Shown here: piece after piece, positions 53,217 through 64,000 of the stretch
Layout: every line of letters starts with the position of its first letter
How positions within the stretch are numbered: position 1 is the first letter of the stretch
The notes under the pieces: model-generated
Told to the model about the DNA's origin: nothing
The model's input: the letters and a program-made list of their open reading frames with translations, nothing else
Databases searched by the model: none
Position numbers and translations under genes: made by a program
Source: Leptoclinus maculatus
Lineage: Eukaryota; Chordata; Actinopteri; Perciformes; Stichaeidae
Assembly (NCBI GenBank): GCA_032191485.1
Contig: JAVDOI010000003.1
Span: 14,387,813-14,451,812, forward strand
Direction of reading: 5' to 3'
Length of the DNA stretch: 64,000 bases

Positions 53217-56010
53217 TTAAACACAGCCTGCTGAAATAATGGCGGAAATGAAAATTTGGTAATGTGGTGCTTGGAGGTACAACGCACCTTAAACCCTAAT
53301 ACAACAGAAGTCAGTCACATAAGGCAATAGTTTTACACTACTGGCGCTGCCCATTGTGGGAATTTTGCTGTTGTCATTATCATATTATCATATTGTCAGG
53401 TGGCCCTGTCTATGTCCTTGGCGGTGAATTTTTTTACAGTTATATGACCTCCATTTATTCCTGCATGGAGGCCACACAACTGAATTGCAAGTGGGACACA
53501 AGCCACAGAAGGCCATAAAGCCCATGGCCAAAACAAGCTGACTGTAATGTTCAGTGTGGTGGGCCGAGAGGCTGCCAGCTGTTGGTCATACTATTGTTTT
53601 GTCGTCTTCATCGTCCCTGACTGGAACAGTCCGTTTATTTCCGCAGCCATCCAATGAGGATAAACATCTGGCTTTGTGTAAGCAGAGTAAAGGCCAGACT
53701 CGCTGATCATGGCTGGGGCCAGTTGGTGTAGGTGATGGTGAACTGATTAGTCATAACACCTTACATCATTCCTCTCAAACAACTCGGAACAGGTTAACAA
53801 TCTGAATTGTAAATGATCACTTTTGATTAATAAATTGACTTATTCAGGAGAGACATCGCTGCCGTCTTCAGCCTGCCCAACAGACTGTCAAAGCAGTCAG
53901 ACTCAGAGTGATTATTTACAGCCACTCTAGAGCGGACCGTGAACTTGCTGCTGTAGTCCTCCACTGGATGACCATTAATGGAAGCACTGCAAGCTCCCAA
54001 TTTTCTCTTTCTAAAACCATTCCTCTGTTTTCAAACCAGCAAATAAACACCAAAAATGAGTGTCTGCAGACAGCACAGAGACAAAGTGTGTGTGCTAGTC
54101 ATCTCCACCTTGCCAGGGAAGAGAGAGTCTGGTCCACATCCAGTCTTGAGCTTTCAGAACGGAGCTACATCTTTAAGCCTTAACCCAAATCAAGACCATG
54201 CCACAATTTGCAGATGACTACCAGATGATAACCATGATAATTAAATACTCTTGTGTAATTGCTGTTCTTACTGTTGTTTTGCGAGTGGGACATTTGTGGT
54301 GAATACACTTTAAACTCGCTTGAACTAGGAGTTTGACCTTGTAATTATGGACTGTTTGGGTCTTTTTTTTTTGTGAGACCCCACACAGAGCATGACTTGT
54401 ACATAAAGACACCAAAAGTGTTTGAGAGTGGGATCCAAATCCCTTCTTACACTTTCATGCCTCCAAATGAAGTCAATTTTGGATGCTAAACTGCTCTTGA
54501 AAATAACGCTGGGAGAAAATGTAAGTACACAGACTGCAGCTTGATCAGTTGGTTTAAGAAACACAAGCTAGATGGAGGAGAAGGCTGCAAGTTCCAGTGG
54601 AAGGAGACGACTGAAACGAAACAAAAGCAGTCCCAACATTTTTCACCAATTAGCCAACAACTGTGTATTGAGTTGCAGTGACAGGTTCAGCTGGCCAGCC
54701 TGTGCTCATCGCGGTGATCGAGGCCCACTACAGCTATTCAACTCGTCCGCAGACCCCACGCAACGTAAGTTCAAGCACGTGTCTTTGTGAGGAGACGACA
54801 TTGGGCCGCGGGAGCAAGATGGAGAGATACAAACAGGAAATTTGTATGGGTGATCAGGAAGCCCAATGAAGAGATCAAGCTGAGAGAGTTGAGGAACATT
54901 AGTGTGGAAAATGACTGCAGGATAAACTTGAGGGCGAGTGACAGAAAGGAGAAAGAGACAGAGAGAGTCTTTGTTCAAAGTCGTGTATTCACACTATTCA
55001 CAAGTATGACGGGAAATTCAGTATGTAGTGCATTCCAACTGCATGGTACGTGGAGCTAGAAAGAAATGCCCGGATGTATACTAGATTTAAGAAGAAGTTC
55101 TGAGTACGAGACGAGAGCTTACTGGACATACACAACCACCCTAAAATGCACTGCGGCTCTTCAGATCGTTCAATGGGGGACTGCGAGGCAGACGGTTTAA
55201 ATAATTAGCAGTTGGATAAAAGAATTACAAATGATGGCGAGTTGAGGCACAGTTAGGAAGAAAAACGCGGGAGCTCACACATGTGATGTACTCTAGAAAA
55301 CACATTTAACCCCACAATATTCATCACTTTAATTTGCCTTGAAGTAGTACTGGAAACTATCAAATTGAGTGGAAGAGGTAATGTTGATTTGCATTTGTGA
55401 TAAACAATTCTCATTCAACGGGTAGCTCGGACCGGTAACGTTTTGATCAATACAGTCATGTGATGCAGAGAAGACGTATTGTCTTGTCTGCTGGTAATTG
55501 TTAATTTAGTAGGTAGTGTGTAGTACATACTGATTGAGCGCAGTCAGAGAGGGATTGAGAGAAAGAAAGACGTGGAGGAGGCTGAGTACCGCTGCTGCTG
55601 CAGGGGTTCAGCTGGTCAGGCTTCGCAGAGACACACAGACAGAGGCCATTAGGTCCCTGGTGGGTATCTCTGCACCTGTGTGTGTGTCTGTGTGTGTGTG
55701 TGTGTCATGTGTTTCTAGGTCAAGTGGGTCCCTGACATCTAAGTTGCGCTGCAGCAGTGACTTTCTCCTTCTGTCACTGGCTTTGTATTCTTTTAACACT
55801 TCGTCTTTTGTCTGTTCCCACCCCCTATACACACACACACACACACACACATGTACAATTATATGTAAGCATGCATGAACACGAGTGCGCACACACACAC
55901 ACACACACACTTGCCACTCCTCATCTCTCCTGTCTCCTCCTTGTGCTGCTAATGAATTGAAACAGTGGGGACTAAGACATGATACACAGCAGATTCCCAC
56001 CGCTCCCACC

Positions 56011-56011
<1 letters not shown>

Positions 56012-56078
<67 letters not shown>
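56012..56078. repeat. (CA)n microsatellite
   Basis: About 33 CA units. It belongs to a cluster with (TG)n at 55677-55706 and (CA)n at 55829-55851 and 55889-55910. Confidence 0.95.
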
Positions 56079-56079
<1 letters not shown>

Positions 56080-58719
56080 CCTTTCCTAATCTGGGTCAGT
56101 GGTGCCCCTCTTGGTCACCCCTGTAGGAGCCCTCCAGACGGAGGGGGCAGAGTGGGAGCAGAGAGGTCTGTGCTCTCAGTGACCTGATTAAAAGCTCTTA
56201 CACAGACTACTGAGCTCCGTAACCAATCAAAAACAACACACTCCCTGGGCCTTGCTACTGGACTGTCGCTCACTCTGTCTGGCTGTCATACACTTGTCTG
56301 CTTATATGCCTCTCCATTTAGAGTGATTTTTATATTCTCATATTGTAAGTTTTCTGTTCACCCCCACCTCCCAAACACTAGCATAAACCCTCTTCCTCTG
56401 AAGTGGCTTTCCTAATCACGGCGGTGTGATGTTCACGGCAACATGTGATGGTCATAAGGCCTCAGGGAAAATGGACACTCTGCCAGCTTGTCAGCTATGC
56501 TTTGCCATATACAGCTGGGCTTTATGGAGCGACTCTAAATTGGGTTTTGTGTGTGAAATCATTAAAAAACACATCACGTTACTAATGTGGTAATGATCCA
56601 GTGTGTTTGTCTTTCGCTGTGGGAGTTTTTAAAACGTATTGCTGTTCTTGTTGTGTCCGTGAACCCTTTTAGGCCACGGCCCAGAGTTTAAGAGACCATC
56701 AACCTTCTATGTGACCCATTGTACCTCAGTCATCGCTGTTGTCGCCGCTTATGAGGAGCTCTATGCAACAAAAAAAAAAAAAATGCTTGAAAATGTATGT
56801 ATTGTTGCTGAGAATAAAAGCTGAAGTAACAGAATCATGAGTCACTCCTAAAGAGAGTAACACTACCAGGAAATGCCTATATCTGTTTATCCATGTCTGG
56901 TCTGTGTGTATTGTTTTATGGACACTTCCTGCTAACATTCTCTGGCTACTCTGTAATTTACTGAAAATATCCTCCCACCACTAAGTTAAGAGTCTGGCCA
57001 AAGTGGAGGGTCAAAGCCACTCAAGATTTCTAAAAATGTTTCTTCCTCTAATTCCCCCAGAATGGCCAAAAGAGGAATATGGTCTGTAGAGGCCAGTTCT
57101 GACAAACTGAAAGCACTTAGGTTTAATGTTCTTTGTATGGCAGGACAGAAAAAAAAGAGTAAAGACTCAATTCAAACAAAACTAATACATATATGAAAAG
57201 ATATGTTAAAAGGTTGGTTCACCCAAAAAAAACCTCTATCCTCTGTTGCATTGGGGTTGGATGCAGTAATCACAGAGAGGGTGTCCTGGTCGTTGAGTTG
57301 TTCCAACCGACATTAGCACTGCGTTACAGAAATGAATGTGCATAATTCAAAGTTCACAAGGTTGAACCTGGTTCAACACTGTTGTTTCAACACTATGCGA
57401 CAACATCCATCAAAGCATTGCTTTAGTCAATCAAAGACCAAAGTGCAACATTTCTGTTAGTATTTTTAACCACTGGGCATTGTGTTGGCTTCTGACACGC
57501 TATTAAACTCGTAGATGTATTACTCAATCTAGCAGTCCTGGATCATATTTTACTTTCTCACTTCTTTTTCATTTTTTTTTGGTCTAAACACCCGCTTAGA
57601 CACCTGCAACGTTCCTAGTTTGAGGCAGGAAACTTTGTCATATGCCATCACCCTCTCTCGTTGTTTACCGCTTCTGTACGTACACTGTCATACTATCAAA
57701 TTAAAGTCAAGAACACTGTAAACAAAACTTTAAAAAGCCTCTAAAAATCACTCAAAACTTACTTCAAATGTTTCTGCACGGCAGATAGATAGAGACCACT
57801 GGGTCAGGCTGATGACCTCAGCACAGTGAGCTCAGATAAAGACGAGCACTTCAAACACCGCTGATAAGCTTCACAGTGAAGGACGCAGAGCAGCTCCTTT
57901 GGCCAAAACAAGAGATATGGCCTGACAAAGCCCAGCTTATGAGAGGTGAGTATTAGTGTTAAAACTGATAGAAATCACTTGCGTCTCTGCATTGATATTC
58001 ACAAAGGGCACAAGTGAAACGATATTTCCACTTGTGGATTTTATGTTGAGTGGCAGCAGAGAATAAGAGTGTGGAGGATTCGGTCAAATGGGACACTCCC
58101 CTTTTTATCTAATCAGTATTAATACAGTCAACAGTGGCATTTTGTAACTGAATAGGCTTCAGCCTAACGTGACAGACAAGCTATGACATTGTTAGTGGTC
58201 AATCAAATGTGTGTGTGTGTTCATTCACATCACAGCAGCCCTATAATGACTGTTTAACAACCCGAGTAGTGCTCACCTGTGTCAACGCGTAGAGTGACTG
58301 AGTTAATTATTGTCCTCCAGCCGTCTGTAAGGCCTCGGAGAGACAGAGAGATTACAGAGGACAAACGGAAGATCAGATAAACAGAGAAGCTGTTCTTCTC
58401 AGCTGCAAAACTGATCGATCTCAAGATTTAAGTTAAACTCTGCTGTTTAAATATCACAGTCAAGCAAAAGCACCGGTGCGCACGCTCGTTTTAGGTAATG
58501 CTCATAAATGACTTTTCTGTTTTGAGCCAGATGTGTGCCCCCCTCTTGTTAGGGAGGCAGATGATTCCACCCTCCCCGACCAACAACAACACTCCAATGT
58601 TAGGCTAACCTCCTGGTGACTTTATCGCAGCATCTGGCAAACGTTAGGCTTCACCTGAACCCACCGTTTATGCTGTAATCTGAGCGGCGTTCTTACAGAT
58701 GCGGCTTCAGTAGGCAAAG

Positions 58720-58720
<1 letters not shown>

Positions 58721-58751
<31 letters not shown>
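58721..58751. repeat. (TG)n microsatellite
   Basis: About 15 TG units. Confidence 0.9.
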
Positions 58752-58753
<2 letters not shown>

Positions 58754-59312
58754 TCATGTATGTACTCTTGCATCTGTGTGCTCTCTGGGATCAGCTCCCC
58801 TCGCACGGGTTTAAAAAGACAATTGCTCGGTTCAGGATGGGAACCAAATAAGCCGGTGCAGGCACAGCAGGGGAGCCCTTTTCACAGGCCGCACAATAAC
58901 CACCCAGCCCCAGAGAACACATTGCCTGGCTTGCCTTATGAACGCACAGCGGTGACAGTGTGCCGTGCACGTGGTCGAGACGGGTCTATGTGTCCTTTTG
59001 TTAACAGCGACTGATAAGTGAAAAAAAAAAACAGACAAGACCTATAAGACAATAATACCACACTCCCTGCACAGCTGGCATATTTTCTGAGAAGCTATTT
59101 CCTGTAAAAATTCTGACACGGGAATAATGATGGCTTTGATTGGGCCCCAGTTAACGGGAGGCACTTCCTGTTCCTTTGTATTGGTTTCATTGTGAGGCGA
59201 TGGGGTGGGAGGGGGAGGAGGGGGCGAGGCAGGGTTTGAGGGAAACAGCTGCTGGAGATGACACAGTCAAGAACATCCCTGTGACCCCCACCCCTACACA
59301 CACATACGCACT

Positions 59313-59316
<4 letters not shown>

Positions 59317-59361
<45 letters not shown>

Positions 59362-59365
59362 ACAC
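59317..59365. repeat. (CA)n microsatellite
   Basis: CA run with a few CG interruptions. Confidence 0.9.
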
Positions 59366-62300
59366 TATCACCTCTTGCATTGTTTGGTTTCAACCTGATT
59401 TCCTAACTGTTGACCCAGTTAAATCTTCTCTTAACTATCAGTGTGAGTAGAGCCAGTTGAGACATCGTTTTCACAAAGGCAGGAAGTGACCGTAAAACAT
59501 TTGCTCTAAATTGTCAAGAAAAATGTTACTCAGAGATCATCTGACGGGCCACCATGGCATCTTAAAGTTCAAAAACACGAGACTTAAATCAGTCACTGAT
59601 TACTGAGCTAATCATCTCTGGTCTAGAGTCCTGACCAACGAGAATATCTAGATTAGTGTGGCTCTGTTCAGACAACATAGGGGTAATACCTAGTGCACCC
59701 AATTACAAGAAACCAGGGTAAGACTGAATTTCCATATAAGATCAGAGAATTCTTTTACCTGCAATGAAGACCAGATGAATGGGGGAGAATTAGTCAAACA
59801 CCAATTTGCCACCAAAATAACCCAGGGTTGAATGAATTACTGCCACAACAAAACTGAGAACAAGTGAGCTGTGAATGAGGATTCAACAGCAATGATGATT
59901 AAAAAAAGAATTTAAAATCTTATATAAAATCAGCAGTTAAACCAAATATAGCTTTCTGGTTTATACAATCTGTTACGAAATGCCATGAAAAGGTTAGGGG
60001 GTTGTCTTGTCTGTTTTGTTTGCACATTTCTAAAGGGAAGTCTCACTTGTTATCTCGAAAGGAAAGTCTGTGGTTCTCGTGTTAATTGCTGCAAAATGCA
60101 GGTGTACGTTGCATTTGCTGATCTTTAAGAAAACCCAGCACATACCGTAGTTATTTGATTGCACGCACATTAACACACTCTTGTGCCTTTATGCACACAC
60201 ACCCACATTTACTATCTGAGTGAGATTTTCCATTAGTGTTTTTTGCAGAGATCACAAGTTGTTCTGTTTCCTGCCACACAGTGTTTCGCCACAGAAGCTA
60301 ACCAGTGTTCATGCTCTCTCTGCTCTGCATTAAAGATGATCACTGGAAAATCATCAGCACATCACACACCGCCTACCACAAACACAGATGCATGAACACA
60401 AACACAGTTACTGTTCAGCTCTATTTTGCAATGATTATTGTCCTCTTTTTTTCCCCTCTCCTCAATTTGTTTGTTTATCTTATTTTTTAACTTTTCTAGT
60501 CTCATGTATTGAGAGCTTTTCCTCTATACCATTCTTCTGCTCGTTTTCATTTTCTCTGTCAAGTCCTCTCATCCCTCTCTATAGCAGTGCCAGTCTCTGA
60601 GGAGGGCTGATGTGAGCTCCAGATGTTGAAGTAGACTGGCTGGAGACAGAGAGGGCAGAGGGCTCCCCCATACCCCCTTCTTCCCTCCTCTACTCAAGCT
60701 TATATTATGAAGCTGATATTTTTGTGTTTAGCTGGATCTCTTAGGCTTCTGTGCTTTCACACACTCACACGCTTGCTTTTGCCTAAAAACAAGAATTTAA
60801 GTCCACCTCTGTTTTTTTGAGGATACATACGTGTTTAAATACCAATCAACTAGCAAAACGATGTCTTTATTTGTGTTCATATTAAATGCATAATCTAAAA
60901 TTGGTTGTCCCACAGCGACCTTACTACAGAATGCCAATTATCATATTCTATTGAAAGATATGTGCTCAGCTCCGTATAGTATTTGTTCATCTATTTGGAT
61001 CCCCATTTGCTATCACCAGCACAACAGCTCCTCTTCCTGTGGTTCACAGAAAAACATTACTACAACCACATCACATGATTGTGTAAATTAAAGTATGGTA
61101 AAGTCTACAAATACAACACACTTCACCACTATATGCTTGTCAAAACTGTCAGCCAGACAATAAATATCTGAACATAAATAGTGATGTAAATATACTGGAT
61201 ACAGCAATATAAATTCACATATTAAGAATGTCAGCCTGCTGGTAGTGTCTTTCTTTAGTTGTTGTTGTCTACACATCTCTCCCTCATGGCCTCTCTCTCT
61301 CTGTCCATTTCAAAACAAATGTAGAAGTTGTTGCCTTCTCATAAGGCCTCATGGGTTAGGTCAGGGGTCGTCTGGCCTCTAAAGACACTATCTCTCTGTA
61401 TGCGAACATCCATCCATCACTGTGGATACAATGTCACCTTCCTCACCTCTTGTCCCGCACTGCATCTCTCCCCCTCCTCACCCCCACTCACTGTCATTCG
61501 TTTGTGTCCTGCGTTCACTCACCCGGTCCCCTCCCTCGACGGCCTCGCTGGTTCTTCCCTTCAAAGCAAGCATTGATCACCGGCGGACACAGATAGACAT
61601 TTAAGAGAGTCGTAATCTGTGTCTGTAGCAGCAGCAGGGGTCACACTGTGAAATTAGGCTGCATGCCGGGGCTAATTGAACTCAGGGGTTACTAGCGCGC
61701 ATCGTTGACCAGGCACGTTACTTAGCATATCTTAATGCGCTGATAAGATCCAGTGTGTGTGTGTGTCAGGTAATTTGAAGTAAAAATAACAAACTGAACA
61801 ACAAGGTAGCCTTTAGATAAGTGGAGGAAAGTGTGAGTTTAGTGGTTTCAAGTGTTATTGCTTTACGTTACGGGAAAAGAGTCCAGCTTTCAGTTTGCTG
61901 CCATAAAAAGACAACTGAAACATGTTGATTCTATTTAATTAGGCCAAAGCGTGATTGCCTGGCTGTTGTTTGTGAGAGAACAGGAGGTTTGGAAATGGAT
62001 CCAGTTTGCCATTAAACAAACCCTAGCCTACACAAGTACAGTACACGCACCCACATACAAATATATAAAAAGGAGCTGGCAAGTGTTAATAAGTCCTTGT
62101 CACATAGGAATAAACATAGAAGCTAGGAAACCCACATTCAAATGCACACAGATCTCTCAGGCAACTTTCCCCCTTGATGTCTTGGCTGTTTTCCTCATAT
62201 AAGAGACCACAACTCCTCTGTAACTCAATTTCATACTTCATCCACATTATCTTTACAGCCACACGAAGAACACAAATACAATCCACACAAATTCTAGTGT

Positions 62301-62962
62301 ATTCAAAGGTCCCATTAGGAAGCAAATGGGTATTTTGAAATGGCTGCTTGATCCACTTTGCTGTAATTAGAGCACTTACCAGCACACCGATGCGTAATGC
62401 ATTAGCCCGGTCACTTCGAGGAAATTAAGACTTTCACTTCACCTGCTGTGACCCAATATCTCCTGAATGTTATTAAGAAGTAGCTATTCTGGATTTCCTG
62501 TGAGAATTAGGAAACACGGAATAGGGCCACAGTTAGAAGTTCATACAGCTCTTAACAACTTACACACTTGAAGTTTAAAATGAGACTTACGGAGCTTTTG
62601 CTGAACAGCAGTCACGATGGCTGCAAAGTCACAATTGCAGGAGAAGGGTAGACGCTAAAAGAGTTTCACAGTAGCACAAGTAAAATAAAACTCACAAAGT
62701 CAGCAAAGTGATTTGTCAGTGTCAGTCATACAGCTGTATAGAAGATGCTCTAACATTAGCCGCCATAGGCATAGGTCAGAGAACCGTTTCATCCTCAAAC
62801 ACTATCAGTAAAATAAAATAAGCTTTTTGAAATCATATACTATATTCTATGGCAGATGTTTGGCTTTAAATCTTTAACCTCCAAAGAATGAAGGGAAGCG
62901 TATTAGGAACTGATCTACAGGCTTCTTATCAAATAACCACAAGTCTGACCGACATGCTGATT

Positions 62963-62987
62963 GGGGGGGGGGGGGGGGGGGGGGGGG
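62963..62987. repeat. Poly-G tract, 25 bases
   Basis: Uninterrupted G run; true length uncertain. Confidence 0.85.
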
Positions 62988-64000
62988 TCAGTATGTGTGT
63001 CCAGCTTTTTACTTCAGACCAAATTGCCTCTACATGCAGACAGACAGGCATTCTCAGCCTCCTTTGCCCATCTGGAGCAAAGGCTCAGGAGTTGCAACAG
63101 TGTAGATGATGACTTTAATAAATGTGTGTGCATGGTGTGCTTGATGCCCCTGTGCTCCCCCCTTTCCTCCATTGCAGTTCTCTGTGGCTTGACTTTTGAC
63201 CTGGTCATCTGACCTTTCCCGGTGCTTACTGCTCCTGGGTCGTCCAGCTGTGAAATAGACTCTGTTTGTATGAGCACATCTGTGCTGTCCCTACATACTG
63301 AATGAGCTCTGTGCCCTTTGAATGAAAAATGCCTGATAGACACATTTGTCTGTCTCCTGATAGACTGGGTTCCTACGTTGAATCCTCTTGGCCTATTTAC
63401 TCGCACTTAAATCTGCACTGTAGAAAGTATTTTTTTATCACTGCTCTTCCATTCTTTATTTCCCCCAGATTCCTTGCCCCCTCTGCAGAAGGACAGAGGA
63501 ACTGCATACTCGTATTGGACTAACACAATTTCCAGTTAGGTATTTGATACTCAGGATTGGTGGGAGGAGAGAAAAACCAAAATAGTTCCGAAATATGTAA
63601 ATCAGTTGCAATCAAACCACAATAGAATTACTTTGGTTATCCTTAAAGCTTTCCGTTTTTCGTGCACTTTATTTCCTTCCTCGTAAAAGAGATGAATATC
63701 AACATTTGACACGGTCTTATATAAGAATATTATATACACAGGGTTGATTTATTAGACTGACAGGAATGTTTAAGATTATTGTCAAACCTTTACCAGAGAT
63801 AGGAAACAGAGCACACTGATTTCCGTCACATGTGACTGATGCAGAAACTTCACCTCACAAATCTGTCTTTAACAGAATAATACCTTTTTTAAAGGGCAGT
63901 TCCTGCAACTTTGTGGACACGGTGTAAGCCCGTGGATGCTTAAGCTACTGTGCCTAGAAAATCCTGTCCTTCTATTTCTCCCCGCATCCTTCTTTCTATT

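Larger units (their letters stand above)
53221..64000. other. Intergenic DNA upstream of id3, no gene recognised
   Basis: Nearly 11 kb without a coding frame that I can link to a family. It holds clustered TG/CA microsatellites (55677-56078, 58721-58751, 59317-59365) and a 25-base G run (62963-62987). A plus-strand frame at 54572-54790 is open but has no recognisable motif. Flanks of developmental regulators such as id3 commonly hold enhancers; none can be identified without comparison to other species. Confidence 0.5.

Noticed and set aside
54572..54869. Plus-strand frames with a possible splice donor near 54768 (AHYSYSTRPQTPRN)
   Set aside because: No partner exons or family recognised and codon use is not biased; too weak to call.

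Overview
The window reads as nuclear DNA of a teleost fish, probably a spiny-rayed (percomorph) species. It has vertebrate genes with short exons and GT-AG introns, very dense dinucleotide microsatellites, and short inverted-repeat transposons of kinds common in fish genomes. There is no bacterial operon, phage or CRISPR content. Three genes could be assembled exon by exon. All lie on the minus strand in the order asap3 (CDS 7784-27131), e2f2 (CDS 33417-42201) and id3 (CDS 47089-47776). This matches the human 1p36 order ASAP3-E2F2-ID3 and supports the paralogue assignments.

Layout from left to right: 1-5.7 kb is intergenic, with AT-rich 62-bp tandem repeats, a striking GC-rich 16-bp minisatellite (3522-3836), a perfect 13-bp hairpin and one orphan coding-like exon (about 4294-4428, plus strand). 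At 5.7-7.8 kb lies the likely asap3 3'UTR, holding a complete inverted-repeat MITE. From 7.8 to 27.1 kb, asap3 has 26 coding exons (993 aa) encoding BAR, PH, ArfGAP, ankyrin, Pro/Ser-rich and SH3 regions. From 27.1 to 31.7 kb are the asap3 5' flank and an intergenic spacer. From 31.7 to 42.9 kb, e2f2 has 7 coding exons (450 aa), a long 3'UTR and a promoter with E2F sites. From 45.9 to 49.2 kb, id3 has 3 exons, 2 of them coding (117 aa), a TATA/CCAAT promoter and an upstream candidate BMP-response element. From 49.2 to 64 kb no gene was recognised; this part holds microsatellites and a decayed piggyBac-type element (51792-53216).

The three proteins do not form one pathway. Asap3 is a cytoplasmic Arf GTPase-activating protein of actin and adhesion structures. 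E2f2 is an RB-regulated activator of S-phase genes. Id3 is a DNA-binding-defective HLH inhibitor induced by BMP signalling. E2f2 and Id3 both act in the choice between proliferation and differentiation.

The most notable observations are: (1) an AT-AC U12-type intron in e2f2, identified from its donor, branch point and acceptor, and one-third filled by a CA microsatellite; (2) a C-terminal SH3 domain in this Asap3, which human ASAP3 lacks, but with ligand-face residues altered; (3) an exact GGCGCC-N5-GTCTG SMAD site 1.2 kb upstream of the id3 start codon; and (4) a nearly perfect 16-bp CpG-rich minisatellite that leaves open reading frames in several frames on both strands. All coordinates come from reading the sequence by eye; no alignment or database search was run.
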